In this document: positions 1 to 7,827 of the stretch, piece by piece | Numbering within the stretch: the first letter of the stretch is position 1 | How the letters are laid out: every line of letters starts with the position of its first letter | From: Holophagaceae bacterium UBA1801 | GTDB taxonomy: Bacteria; Acidobacteriota; Holophagae; Holophagales; Holophagaceae | DNA: 32,340 nt | Assembly (NCBI GenBank): GCA_002319925.1 | Contig: DCFP01000154.1 | Location: 864 to 33,203, forward strand | Direction of reading: 5' to 3' | Made by a program: the position numbers and the translations under genes | Notes under the pieces: generated by a model | Seen by the model: only the letters and a program-made list of their open reading frames with translations | What the model was told of the DNA's origin: nothing | Database searches by the model: none

Positions 1-1
1 C

Positions 2-112
2 TCTGTGAGCTACTTCTCCCGCGATCGTTCTGAAATCTTCGTCTCCACCGGCCGCGCCGCTTCGGTAATGCCGGTTAACTCCTCTCAGAATACAAAATCC
101 GCTTTCGGCTGA
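2..112 (+). CDS. possible 3' end of a gene entering from the left
   Basis: An open frame runs from the window edge to a TGA at 110-112 (36 codons, ending in SAFG). It contains no recognisable motif and is too short to assign to a family. It may be the tail of a real gene or a chance open frame. The rest of the stretch to 232 has stops in all useful frames and holds nothing else I can identify. Confidence 0.15.
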   Translation, partial: SVSYFSRDRSEIFVSTGRAASVMPVNSSQNTKSAFG

Positions 113-232
113 CCCAGAGCAAGAGGAAACAACTCCCCAGAACCAGGATTCCCGGGATCCCAGCTGCAGGCCCAAAGGCCCCGCCGCTGATCCAGATGGG
201 CTCAGGAAGGCTCGGAGTGAAAAGTCCTGCCG

Positions 233-1087
233 ATGGAATGCCCCGCCTGGCTGACCATGCTAGTGATAATCGGCGGCCTCGCGGCCATGGTGCTCACGGG
301 TTCGTACCTGTCGGTGGAACGCATCGCCATGGCCGTCGGGGCCTTCGAACTGGTCTTTCTCATCGTGGCCTGGAAGGCCCATCCCCACGCGGCGGAAATG
401 GTACGAGGGTCGCTGGCCATTCCCTGGCGCGATCCAAAGTACCTGTACCTGGTTTCCGCCATCATCGGCGCCGTCACCATGCCATGGATGGTGTTCTATC
501 AGCAGTCCTCTGTGGTCGAGAAGAAGCTGACCGTCGCGGATATGCCCTCGGCGCGCTGGGACACGGCCATCGGCTCGGTGGTCACGCAAGTCATCATGGC
601 GGCGGTCCTGATTGCCAACTCGGCCACCCTGGGCAAAGCCAGCGGGGGCGGGTCTCTCGACACGGTGCAGGACATCGCGAAGGCCATCACCCCCTACCTG
701 GGGAGAGGCACGGGTGAGCTGCTCTTTGCGATAGGGATGAGCGGGGCCGCCATGGTGGCGACCATCGTCGTGCCCCTCACCGCTGCGCGGTCCATCGGGG
801 AAATCCTGGGGGTCAACCAACGTCTAGAGCACTCACCCCGAGAGGCGCCGTGGTTCTACGGGACCCACCTCGCCACGCTGGCGATGGGCGGCTTGGTCGT
901 CGTGTCCGGAATTGATCTGGTGAAGCTCAGTGTGAGAGTGCAGGTCATGAACACGCTGCTCCTGCCCGTCGTTCTCAAGTTCCTCTATCCACTCGCCCGG
1001 CGCCTGCCGGAACCTTACTGCCTTAAGGGGACGTATGCGGCGGTCGTCTCGGTCGTCATCGTCCTAACCGTGGGGTTCGGCCTCTAA
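233..1087 (+). pseudogene. Nramp-family metal transporter, 5'-truncated
   Basis: The 284-residue product is almost entirely hydrophobic, with about seven to eight membrane segments. It carries the middle and end of an Nramp (PF01566) divalent-metal transporter. The best landmark is the GAVTMPWMVFYQQS segment near residue 90, equivalent to the metal-binding TM6 of Nramp proteins (MPH in classical members; the MPW...YQQS form is one I associate with a divergent bacterial clade). Family members have about 400 residues and begin with a TM1 carrying a conserved DPGN-type motif. TM1-TM3 are missing here. Upstream in the same frame there are stops at about 188 and 218, no N-terminal segment in other frames, and no convincing ribosome-binding site before the first ATG. 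I read it as a fragment left by a deletion or rearrangement. A real short protein is possible but could not form the usual metal site. Confidence 0.7.
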
Positions 1088-1116
1088 ACGAGCGTGGCGG
1101 GGATGGTGTAAGGCAT

Positions 1117-1139
1117 AGATCGAGATCGAGATCGAGATC
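1117..1139. repeat. short tandem hexamer repeat (ATCGAG, about 3.8 units)
   Basis: The intergenic stretch between the Nramp fragment and the MFS gene contains nearly four perfect copies of the 6-base unit ATCGAG. Such microsatellites can change length by slippage. It lies about 140 bases upstream of the MFS start, so an effect on that gene is possible but unsupported. Confidence 0.8.
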
Positions 1140-1280
1140 CGAAGTCGGTGTGGTCCAGGCGAGCGACAATGAATCCTCGCTTTGGATATCCCAGCGCCGT
1201 CGCTGAAGAATGCCCCTGGGTTGCAACGGGGAGTGCCGCTACCCGACCATGGATGATCCGCACTTGAGCACCAGGGATCC

Positions 1281-2516
1281 GTGATGCCCCTCACCCCCGA
1301 AACCCAGCGCCCCCAGGCCGCCTCCGGCGGCAACACCCTGCGGCACATGCCGCCCGGAATCTGGATCCTGGGCCTGACCAGCATGCTCATGGACATCTCC
1401 TCGGAGATGATCCACAGCTTGCTGCCGTTGTTCATGGTGACGGCCCTGGGTGCCAGCGCCTTCGTCGTCGGGGTGGTGGAGGGGCTGGCGGAGGCGACCG
1501 CCCTGATCGTCAAGGTCTTCTCGGGCATCCTCAGCGACTACCTGGGCAAGCGTAAGGGGCTCGCCGTCTTCGGCTACGCCCTCGGCGCCCTGAGCAAGCC
1601 GCTGTTCGCCGTCGCACCTGTCACCAGCGTTGTACTGTCGGCGCGGCTGATAGACCGGGTAGGGAAAGGTATTCGGGGTGCGCCCCGTGACGCCCTGGTG
1701 GCCGACATTACCCCGCCCGAGATGCGAGGAGCAGCCTTCGGGCTCCGGCAGTCCCTCGACACCGTGGGGGCCTTTCTGGGGCCCCTGTTGGCGGTGGGCC
1801 TGATGCTGCGCTGGGCGAACAATTTCCGGGGGGTGTTCTGGCTGGCGGTGATCCCTGGGCTGGCCTCCGTCGCGCTCCTGGCCGGGGGATTGCGGGAACC
1901 CGCTCACCTGCAGGGAACGAAACGTGCAAATCCCATCCTCCGGGCGAACCTGCGGCGCCTTCGGGCTCCCTACTGGTGGGTGGTCGCCATCGGCGCGGTA
2001 TTCACCCTGGCCCGGTTCAGCGAGGCGTTCCTGGTCCTGCGGGCCCGGCAGGGCGGCATTCCCATCGCCCTGGTGCCCCTCGTGCTGGTGGCGATGAACC
2101 TCGTCTATGCCGTGGCAGCCTACCCCTTCGGAAAGGTCTCGGACCGCGTGAGCCACCAGAAGCTACTGGCGGTGGGGCTCCTCGTACTGATTGCCGCTGA
2201 CCTGGTGCTGGCCACCCCAGGCCACTGGGGTGCTGTCCTCGGTGGCGTGGCGCTTTGGGGGGTGCACATGGGCATCACCCAAGGGCTGCTGGCCACCATG
2301 GTCGCCAATACCGCTCCTACCGACCTGCGGGGCACCGCTTACGGCTTCTTCAACCTCGTGAGCGGACTGGCCATGCTGCTGGCCAGCGTCGTCGCGGGGC
2401 TGTTGTGGGACCGGTTTGGGCCCCAGGCCACGTTCTACGCAGGGGCGATCTTCAGTAGTGTCGCGTTGCTTGGGTTGGCCTATCAGCCAATTGGGGAAGG
2501 GGCAGACACCCACTGA
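1281..2516 (+). CDS. major facilitator superfamily transporter
   Basis: A 411-residue inner-membrane protein with about twelve hydrophobic helices, the normal length for MFS (PF07690). The N-terminal half shows SSEMIHSLLPLF in TM1 and, after TM2, the loop-2/3 signature in the form GILSDYLGKRKG (family motif GxLaDrxGrkxxl). RLIDRVGKGIRGAPRDALVA follows. This subgroup resembles proton-driven drug or metabolite exporters, but the substrate cannot be read from sequence. Start choice: GTG at 1281 is followed directly by ATG at 1284, so either may initiate; a weak AGGGA lies just upstream. The gene follows the truncated Nramp fragment by 193 bases and is not clearly in an operon with it. The frame is intact with no sign of decay. 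Confidence 0.9.
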   Translation: MMPLTPETQRPQAASGGNTLRHMPPGIWILGLTSMLMDISSEMIHSLLPLFMVTALGASAFVVGVVEGLAEATALIVKVFSGILSDYLGKRKGLAVFGYALGALSKPLFAVAPVTSVVLSARLIDRVGKGIRGAPRDALVADITPPEMRGAAFGLRQSLDTVGAFLGPLLAVGLMLRWANNFRGVFWLAVIPGLASVALLAGGLREPAHLQGTKRANPILRANLRRLRAPYWWVVAIGAVFTLARFSEAFLVLRARQGGIPIALVPLVLVAMNLVYAVAAYPFGKVSDRVSHQKLLAVGLLVLIAADLVLATPGHWGAVLGGVALWGVHMGITQGLLATMVANTAPTDLRGTAYGFFNLVSGLAMLLASVVAGLLWDRFGPQATFYAGAIFSSVALLGLAYQPIGEGADTH

Positions 2517-2796
2517 AATTCGCCACGGGTCGCATCCCTTGAGGGGACCACCGTGAAAGGAAATCACCGAGGTGGGCCTGCGCCTCCCACCAGATCTGCG
2601 GGGCAGGAGCAAGAACCTAGAGACCCGAAACCTGACGGAGCGCTTCGTCCATGGGGTCGCCAGGAGCTGCACCGTCAGCCCGGGCCAGCCGGTTCACCAG
2701 CCACGGGGTGGGCGTGGGACAGGAAGCGGGGCTCAGGAAGGCCAGGGGCCGGTCCCAGAAGCACTGCTCCCGCTGTGGCACATCAGCTTGAACGGA
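2517..2796. other. non-coding stretch downstream of the MFS gene
   Basis: Short open frames exist on both strands here, but none has a family motif, a ribosome-binding site or a coherent product. The sequence leads directly into an IS66 relict (2797-2942), so part of it may be scar from that insertion. The 2943-3145 gap beyond the relict leads into the lipoprotein gene. It has an isolated TATATT box at 3053-3058 without a matching -35. Confidence 0.5.
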
Positions 2797-2942
2797 AACC
2801 ATCCGGAAGACGTGAAGTTGGATCCGGCTGGGTGGATGCCGTGGTTGCATCCCCCCTGGCGGTTTGATCACCTGACGCTCGAATTTGGGCGCTTTGGCTT
2901 GAGTCGCAGACCCTCACGTGGACCCAAATTTGGGTTTAACGG
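2797..2942 (+). pseudogene. relict 3' end of an IS66 element (tnpC tail plus terminal repeat)
   Basis: Translation of 2797-2865 gives HPEDVKLDPAGWMPWLHP, which aligns with the last residues of the intact IS66 transposase in this window (HSEDVERDPAKWMPWCYP). The similarity continues into non-coding DNA. Bases from about 2892 to 2942 match the reverse complement of 4734-4784 at most positions, including a TTTGG-TTGAGTC block and the terminal CCGTTAAACCC-type end. The homology stops at the end of the intact element, so this is the right tip of a second, diverged IS66 copy. The rest of that element, including tnpA, tnpB and most of tnpC, is gone. Its tip points toward the intact IS66, with the lipoprotein gene between them. 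Confidence 0.75.
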
Positions 2943-3145
2943 TGTGATTCCGGCAAGCGTGCGTGACCGCTGTGCTGCGGTTCCGCCACTTTGCTCCGCC
3001 GGACCGACGGTCCCTTCTTCCGGCTCACCATCAGTATTGAACCGATGGACGGTATATTCCGTTTCGGATGAGAAATCCCACATCCTGTTCTGTAGCTTTT
3101 GTCCTCACGGTTTCTGGTGAAACCTGGCTTATCGAGGAGTTTCTC

Positions 3146-4690
3146 GTGAATCTTCCGACGTACGTCCTCTGTGGTTTGCTGGTGCTGTCGTTCGGATGTT
3201 CCTCGCCGCAGGCGAGTCTGGGTTCTCCACTCGATCCGACCTTGCCCGGGTCCGTAATTCTTCCGATTCCCGATCACCCCCAGGAATTGGGGGCCCCACC
3301 GGAAGGCTGGTGCGCAGAGGCGAGTCTTCAGATGGGGCTGTCCTACTACAAACACGAGATTTCCCAAAAGGATATACACAACGTCGCAAATCCTGTACAT
3401 CCAGACTTGGAATCCGCTGCGGAAATAGATGGAGCCATGAAGGCCCTTGGCATGGACTACCGCATCTGGGATTCGAAAATCCACAAGGTGGATCGATACA
3501 TTGCCTGGATCAAATCCAATCTTGCCCAGGGCTACCCGGTCTTCAGTGGTGTGAAGTTGAACCCCACCCAGCATCCCGAGTGGGCGGCTGATCACTTTGT
3601 CTTGATTGTCGGATACAACGATGACGGCCTTTTCGTAAACACCAACCACTTCGGCGTAGGTCAATTATTGATCCCATACCAAGCACTGGTCTCCCAGGCG
3701 GCACGGTACTCACTGGAGAATCCCTATCATTACTATTTTGGGAGGGCATTGACCGGCGTCAGTTCGGATGGAAACGGGAAATCTATCGTGCTGCCATCAG
3801 CGGTGTCTCTTCACATTCCGGACCGTTTCCAGGAGTCTCCCGCGCCCGAAGTGGAATGGAGCGCGGAGGCAAGTATCCTGATGGGCCTAGCTTATTACGA
3901 CAAGGCCGCCAGCCAAGTGGCAATCCATGCGGCCGGGGAGTCCAGCTCACCCTCCCTGGAATCGGACAATGTCGATTTTGCTCTCTTCAAGACCGGACTG
4001 AATTACACAGCGTGGGATAAGCGAGATCGGGATTTAAGCCAATTTATCACCTGGATTAAATTCAACCTTGCCCGCAAGTATCCCGTCCTGTGCGGAATAA
4101 AACGGAATCCATCGGTGCACCCGGAACGTTCGGTCGACGAGTTCGTCCTCATCACAGGCTACGACGAGAAAGGACTCTATCTGAACAGTACGCACGCAGG
4201 CGAAGGTCATATTCAGGTGAATTATGGTGACCTGGCCTCCAATTCGAGCCGGTATTCCATCGAAAATCCGTTCTTCACTTATTTTGGTAGGGCTCTGACC
4301 GGCGCCGAGCATCCCCCCCCCGAACAAACCATTCTGGTACAAGCATCGGCCACCGCACGGGACTGGCTGGCCCTCACGGACGATTTCCAGGCAGTCAGTA
4401 GCTGGGAGGCCGCTGCGGATTCATTCAAGGACATCTCTTCTGGCGAGTGGGGCAATCTTTTGAAGCGTTACCGTGTCCCCTACGGACACGTCCGTAATCG
4501 TGGAAACAAAACAGCCACATGGACCCGCGATTACCCAGGCCATCCGGGAGAAGAAATCGTCGTCATGGAATTTACGACCGAATTTGAAAACAACCTTTCT
4601 GCCATTGAAACCGTGAAGGTCACCCACCAGGCCGGTGGTTCCTGGAAGGTATTCGCCTATTACATCAAACCGGCGGCTCCTCATCCCTGA
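3146..4690 (+). CDS. lipoprotein with two C39-peptidase-like repeats and a DUF4019 domain
   Basis: I place the start at GTG 3146: GAGGAG lies at 3134-3139, and the new N-terminus is a lipoprotein signal peptide with lipobox LSFGC (Cys18). The frame opens further upstream (ATG 3068), but that would bury the signal peptide. The 514-residue product has two homologous repeats of the C39_2/papain-like type. Repeat 1 (about 40-220) has a plausible Cys-His-Asn set: GWCAEAS (Cys56), DHFVLIVGY (His150) and the following Asn pair. Repeat 2 (about 225-395) has EWSAEAS (Ser239) and DEFVLITGY (Glu332), so both Cys and His are lost. Residues about 400-514 match DUF4019 (TARDWLALTDDF at the start, WKVFAYYI at the end). 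Likely a periplasmic, outer-membrane-anchored hydrolase or binding protein; the substrate is unknown. It is a single gene bracketed by two IS66 ends. Confidence 0.8.
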   Translation: MNLPTYVLCGLLVLSFGCSSPQASLGSPLDPTLPGSVILPIPDHPQELGAPPEGWCAEASLQMGLSYYKHEISQKDIHNVANPVHPDLESAAEIDGAMKALGMDYRIWDSKIHKVDRYIAWIKSNLAQGYPVFSGVKLNPTQHPEWAADHFVLIVGYNDDGLFVNTNHFGVGQLLIPYQALVSQAARYSLENPYHYYFGRALTGVSSDGNGKSIVLPSAVSLHIPDRFQESPAPEVEWSAEASILMGLAYYDKAASQVAIHAAGESSSPSLESDNVDFALFKTGLNYTAWDKRDRDLSQFITWIKFNLARKYPVLCGIKRNPSVHPERSVDEFVLITGYDEKGLYLNSTHAGEGHIQVNYGDLASNSSRYSIENPFFTYFGRALTGAEHPPPEQTILVQASATARDWLALTDDFQAVSSWEAAADSFKDISSGEWGNLLKRYRVPYGHVRNRGNKTATWTRDYPGHPGEEIVVMEFTTEFENNLSAIETVKVTHQAGGSWKVFAYYIKPAAPHP

Positions 4691-4806
4691 TCAAAGGTAC
4701 ATTTCCAGCACTGCAGTCCAATCTGAGTCTCATCGGCTAAATCCAAAATTGGATCCACCTGAGCGTCAACGACTCAATCCAAATTCTCAGGAGTTGGGGT
4801 CCTCAC

Positions 4807-6420
4807 TTACGCCAAATCCGGTGGTATCGGATAGCACCATGGCATCCACTTGGCCGGATCGCGCTCCACATCTTCGGAGTGTGTCAAAAGCTCGATCAGG
4901 TATTCGAACGGCTCTACCCCGTTGAGTTCCGCCGAGTGGATCAGGCTCATGAACGTGTCCCCGGCCCGAGCACCTGTGGCCGATCTGTAGAACAGGGAGT
5001 TCTTCCGGTGCATGATGGCCCGCTTCAGGGTTGCCTCGCATAGGTTGTTGTCCAGCGGGGCACCGGGCTCCCGCAGGAACAGCGTGAGCGGGACCCAATG
5101 CTTTCGCATGTAGGTGATGGCTTGCCCCAAGCCTGAATTGGGCTCCACTTTCCCGCCCTCAACCTGCTCCCGGAGCCAAGTTTCCAGGCCAGCCATGATG
5201 GGGCCGCTCTCTCGCTGGTGGAAGGTGAGCCGATTTGTGGGGTCCATGCTCTCCCGCTTAGCCCGGGCATCGTTGCGGTAAACCTCCCGGAGTCCCTTGA
5301 GCAAGTGCTCGACCTCCTCGGGAAACCGATTCTCTACTTCGACGAATCGCCGCCGGGCATGGGCCAGGCAGTGAGCCAGGATAGTGTTTAGTTCCCCGGC
5401 CTCACCCACGGTGTTGGCGGCGAGGGCATCGCACATCTGAATGGGAGCCGTTAGCCCCTCGGCTCGGTGCTTCAGGACGGCCTCCAGGTTCTCCCCGGCG
5501 TGGTTGTGGCCGGTGATGAACAGGGCGATGCGATGGTCCACGGTGCGGGAGAGGATGGCGCTGGTGTAGACCGCCTTGCGACCTTCCTTCGGGAAGGGGA
5601 CCTTCTCCAGAATCCGCATGACGGTGTCGTCGTTGAACAGGACTTGGCCCTGGGCGGCCTGACGCGTGAGTTCCGCGTGGGCCGGGGCGAGGAGGCCGGC
5701 CGCTTTGAACAGGATCTCCCACTGGGTCGAGACCGGCAGTGGGTTTCCCATGTCAAGCTGGAGCCGTTCGATCCGGTTCATGGGCAAGCCCGCCCCGTAG
5801 CGCAGCAGACCCAGCAGGGCGGCCACGCTGGGGCCGTACTTCTCCTCGCCCACGCCGATCGGCGCCGGGGCAGTGAACACCTCGCCGCAGAGGCTGCATC
5901 GCCTTCGCTCAAGTTCATAGACCGTGGCCCTGAACGGGGCCACGCCCGTGATCCGGAGCAAGGTGGCTGGTTCCTTCTGCGGGTAGATCTTACCGTTGGG
6001 ACAATGCGGACAGGGTTCGCCGCTTGCTTTCCCCTCCAGCGGCACTAGGATTCGCGTGGCCTTGGGATAATCCTCCACGGCGTTCCTGCCGTGGCCCTTT
6101 GGCTTCTCGTGTTTCTCCTTGGGCCGGAGGAGGTTCCCCGCATCCTTGGCCTGCCTACAGACCGTTGCGAACGACTCCGTTTTCGAGCCCCAGATGATGG
6201 ACGTCAGGCGCTGGATGCCGGCGCCCTTCCGGTCCAGCTCCTCGCGGATGACGAGCATGGTTTCGACCAGCATCCGCATGTTCGAATAGACTTCACCCTC
6301 ACCCATGGATTCCCGGATCCGGGCCACATCCTTGCGCAGCACTTCCGCCGGGATCTCCTTGAACAGGAGGTCCGGACGCAGGGGAGGTGTCGTTTTCTTT
6401 CGTTGCCTGCTCTGGCTCAT
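4807..6420 (-). CDS. tnpC: IS66 transposase TnpC
   Basis: A 537-residue transposase, normal for IS66 TnpC, which cuts and joins the element ends. The N-terminus has a coiled-coil-like region (about 50-85, ending IIWGSKTESF). A zinc finger follows with CPHC at 137-140 and CSLC at 175-178. The DDE catalytic set is visible: Asp264/265 in LFNDDTVMRI, Asp331 in MCDALAANT and Glu462 in DNNLCEATLKR. CLAHARRRF near 351 is also typical, and the C-terminal tail ends DPAKWMPW. The frame is open upstream to 6729, but family length and the MSQSRQRK start favour ATG 6420 (ATG 6426 is two codons earlier). No strong ribosome-binding site is visible; it begins about 60 bases after tnpB ends. All catalytic residues are present, so it could be active. 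Confidence 0.93.
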   Translation of the reverse strand: MSQSRQRKKTTPPLRPDLLFKEIPAEVLRKDVARIRESMGEGEVYSNMRMLVETMLVIREELDRKGAGIQRLTSIIWGSKTESFATVCRQAKDAGNLLRPKEKHEKPKGHGRNAVEDYPKATRILVPLEGKASGEPCPHCPNGKIYPQKEPATLLRITGVAPFRATVYELERRRCSLCGEVFTAPAPIGVGEEKYGPSVAALLGLLRYGAGLPMNRIERLQLDMGNPLPVSTQWEILFKAAGLLAPAHAELTRQAAQGQVLFNDDTVMRILEKVPFPKEGRKAVYTSAILSRTVDHRIALFITGHNHAGENLEAVLKHRAEGLTAPIQMCDALAANTVGEAGELNTILAHCLAHARRRFVEVENRFPEEVEHLLKGLREVYRNDARAKRESMDPTNRLTFHQRESGPIMAGLETWLREQVEGGKVEPNSGLGQAITYMRKHWVPLTLFLREPGAPLDNNLCEATLKRAIMHRKNSLFYRSATGARAGDTFMSLIHSAELNGVEPFEYLIELLTHSEDVERDPAKWMPWCYPIPPDLA

Positions 6421-6484
6421 GCCCATCAATTTGGGCCATTTCTGGACAGGTACAAGCGAATAAAACTCGAATTGATTCAAATAG

Positions 6485-6859
6485 TTAGCTTGGTAATCGA
6501 TGCTCTGGAAACCCCACGGGGCGCCACGCCGCCGGAACCTTGGCTCCGTGCGGATCACCCCCGCAGATGAGCACTTGAAGTTCGTGAGCGAGGAGCCGTG
6601 CCGAGGCCGAATCCGCTTTCGGCCACCAGCGGAATCGCCCCTTGGACAGCCGCTTTTGGCACAACCAGTAGCCTTGCCCATCAAAGGCCAGGAGCTTGAT
6701 TGAGGTTCCTGACCGGCTCCGAAATACAAACACTGTTCCGGAGAAAGGATCCGCTACCAGGACCTCCCGGCAGACCTGCGCCAAGCCGTCGATTCCGCGC
6801 CGGAAGTCCACGGGTTCGACGGCCACCAGAATCCGCATCTGCGGGGTGATCTGGATCAA
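6485..6859 (-). CDS. tnpB: IS66 accessory protein TnpB (IS66 Orf2-like)
   Basis: A 124-residue IS66 Orf2 protein (PF05717), required with TnpA and TnpC for IS66 transposition; its biochemical role is not settled. The signature runs from VDFRRGIDGLAQV (about 17-29) through PFSGTVFVFRSRSG (38-51) and IKLLAFDGQGYWLCQKRL to KGRFRWW (73-79). The best start is TTG at 6859. It is preceded by GGGGAG at about a 6-base gap and its codon overlaps the tnpA stop codon, so the two genes look translationally coupled. It also restores the usual N-terminal lead-in before MRILVAVEPVDF. An ATG at 6838 would shorten the protein by seven residues. The C-terminal 20 residues (after about 100) do not resemble the family core. 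Confidence 0.88.
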   Translation of the reverse strand: MIQITPQMRILVAVEPVDFRRGIDGLAQVCREVLVADPFSGTVFVFRSRSGTSIKLLAFDGQGYWLCQKRLSKGRFRWWPKADSASARLLAHELQVLICGGDPHGAKVPAAWRPVGFPEHRLPS

Positions 6860-7269
6860 CCACGGCTCCCCAGGAAGGCGGCCACGATCGCTCTGGCCTC
6901 CATGCCGTGCCCGGCTTCCAATTGGACCCACATCCGGGAGCCATCCGGCGCGGAGATCTCGATCGTTGCACCAGGTGCTGGCATCGGCACGCTCTCGGCA
7001 GCGGTGGGCACCTGCAGCTGCACAAAGGCGGGACTCACCAAGCCCGGATTTCCTATGGCTCTGACAACGCGCAACCGCAGCGACTTGTAGTCCAGGTCGA
7101 CAGCCCGGGCGATTTTGCACGCGCCGAAAATCTGAGCCAAGGTGACAGCGCTTTCCCAGATCTCACCTGGCATTGGGCTACGCTCGGTTCGACCGTTCCT
7201 CCATTCACTGATCCGCCGCTTCAACAAGGTGATTTCCTCTGGGAGCGGGTCCTTCCTTCGGTTGCTCAT
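6856..7269 (-). CDS. tnpA: IS66 accessory protein TnpA (Orf1, helix-turn-helix-like)
   Basis: First gene of the IS66 element, 137 residues. The start at ATG 7269 (MSNRRKDPL) has GGAG about eight bases upstream. A longer frame from 7305 would run across the element end, so I reject it. The N-terminal half has a region around ESAVTLAQIFGACKIARAVD-LDYKSLRLRV that looks like the helical DNA-binding part of IS66 TnpA. The C-terminal half (VQLQVP...ATIEISAPDGSRMWVQL, then VAAFLG) matches the usual TnpA ending, in which a short beta-rich region precedes the TnpB start. Its stop overlaps the TTG start of tnpB. No frameshifts are seen. Confidence 0.88.
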   Translation of the reverse strand: MSNRRKDPLPEEITLLKRRISEWRNGRTERSPMPGEIWESAVTLAQIFGACKIARAVDLDYKSLRLRVVRAIGNPGLVSPAFVQLQVPTAAESVPMPAPGATIEISAPDGSRMWVQLEAGHGMEARAIVAAFLGSRG

Positions 7270-7385
7270 GGGTGATCTCCAGGGACCCATGAGCCTAACG
7301 GCCATCAGCCCACGAGTTCACGCACGCGTGCCGGAAAGACACGTTTATCGAGCAGTGCCCACATTACGCTGGGTTGCCGGGAAGA

Positions 7386-7609
7386 CACGATGCCGTAGCC
7401 CAGCCCGCGGTGGGTCTAGATGAGATCTACGTGCGGGCATGCCGCTCGAAGTTACCTCTCAAGCTCATCACATGGGTGCCCATGGTGCGATCGGCGCTCT
7501 CCTCGGCGCCAGCCCACACCTGCTCCATGAGCTGGGCTCGTGTGAAGATCTGCTACGGGCAGGACAACAAGGTCTTGAGCAACAGATACTCGTAACGGGT
7601 AAGGTCGAG
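7386..7609 (-). pseudogene. decayed C-terminal winged helix of an OmpR/CreB-like response regulator
   Basis: On the minus strand, reading from 7609, the translation is LDLTRYEYLLLKTLLSCP, stop, QIFTRAQLMEQVWAGAEES, then ADRTMGTHVMSLRGNFERHART, stop. After a frame change it reads THRGLGYGIV. This is the DNA-binding Trans_Reg_C domain of an OmpR-family regulator: LTRYE start, recognition helix with RTVDTHVKSLR-like sequence, and RTHRGLGY hairpin wing. Its wording is closest to CreB-type regulators. Two in-frame stops, a frameshift and the missing receiver domain show that it is dead. It sits immediately outside the IS66 right end, so insertion or an associated deletion may have removed the rest. 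Confidence 0.75.
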
Positions 7610-7628
7610 GCACTCACTCCCGAACCTA

Positions 7629-7827
7629 CCCACCATCGGCTACGACCCCACCCTGAGGGCCGCCCCAAGGCTTCCGCATTCCCGTCCGTGACGTCCACGC
7701 CTCCGTGGGCGCCGGGTTCCTTTATCCCCTCTTCGGCAAGATGTCCACGATGCTGGGGCTGCATACACGACCGTCGTTCTATGACATCGGCGTGGATACC
7801 AATACGGGAAGGATCATGGGGTTGTTC
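7629..7827 (+). pseudogene. fhs: decayed C-terminal end of formate-tetrahydrofolate ligase
   Basis: From 7629 the plus strand reads TIGYDPTL. After a one-base frame change it reads GFRIPVRDVHASVGAGFLYP followed by LFGKMSTMLGLHTRPSFYDIG and VDTNTGRIMGLF, ending at 7827. This follows the conserved C-terminus of formyl-tetrahydrofolate synthetase (typically SLSDDPTLLGRP, GF.I.VRDVRVSAGAGF, MTMPGLPK.PAA, ID.D..G.I.GLF). Only about 65 of roughly 555 residues remain. A stop codon precedes the second part in frame, several invariant residues are changed (MPGLP has become MLGLH), and the normal stop after GLF is missing. A non-functional relict. Confidence 0.75.

Larger units (their letters stand above)
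4734..7301 (-). mobile_element. IS66-family insertion sequence, apparently complete
   Basis: Three leftward genes in the standard IS66 order, tnpA-tnpB-tnpC, occupy 4807-7269. I set the ends by weak inverted repeats: the right end reads CCGTTAGGCTCATGGGTCCC inward from 7301, and the left end reads CGGCTAAATCC inward from 4734. The left end is also where homology to the relict copy at 2942 stops. The two ends share CCGTTA/CGGCTA and GG(A/G)TCC with gaps, so exact boundaries are uncertain by a few bases. I see no 8-base target duplication: the flanks read AGTCTCAT and CCATCAGC. That suggests an old insertion, a flanking deletion, or misplaced ends. The right side abuts decayed gene fragments. 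Confidence 0.8.

Noticed and set aside
1239..2156. 305-residue leftward open frame
   Set aside because: Antisense to the MFS gene, rich in Gln, Gly and Pro with no fold or motif.
3037..3058. promoter TTGAAC / TATATT before the lipoprotein
   Set aside because: The two boxes are only 10 bases apart.
2572..3120. 182-residue rightward open frame as a real gene
   Set aside because: Its middle is the IS66 tnpC tail and element end; the remainder is non-coding sequence either side.
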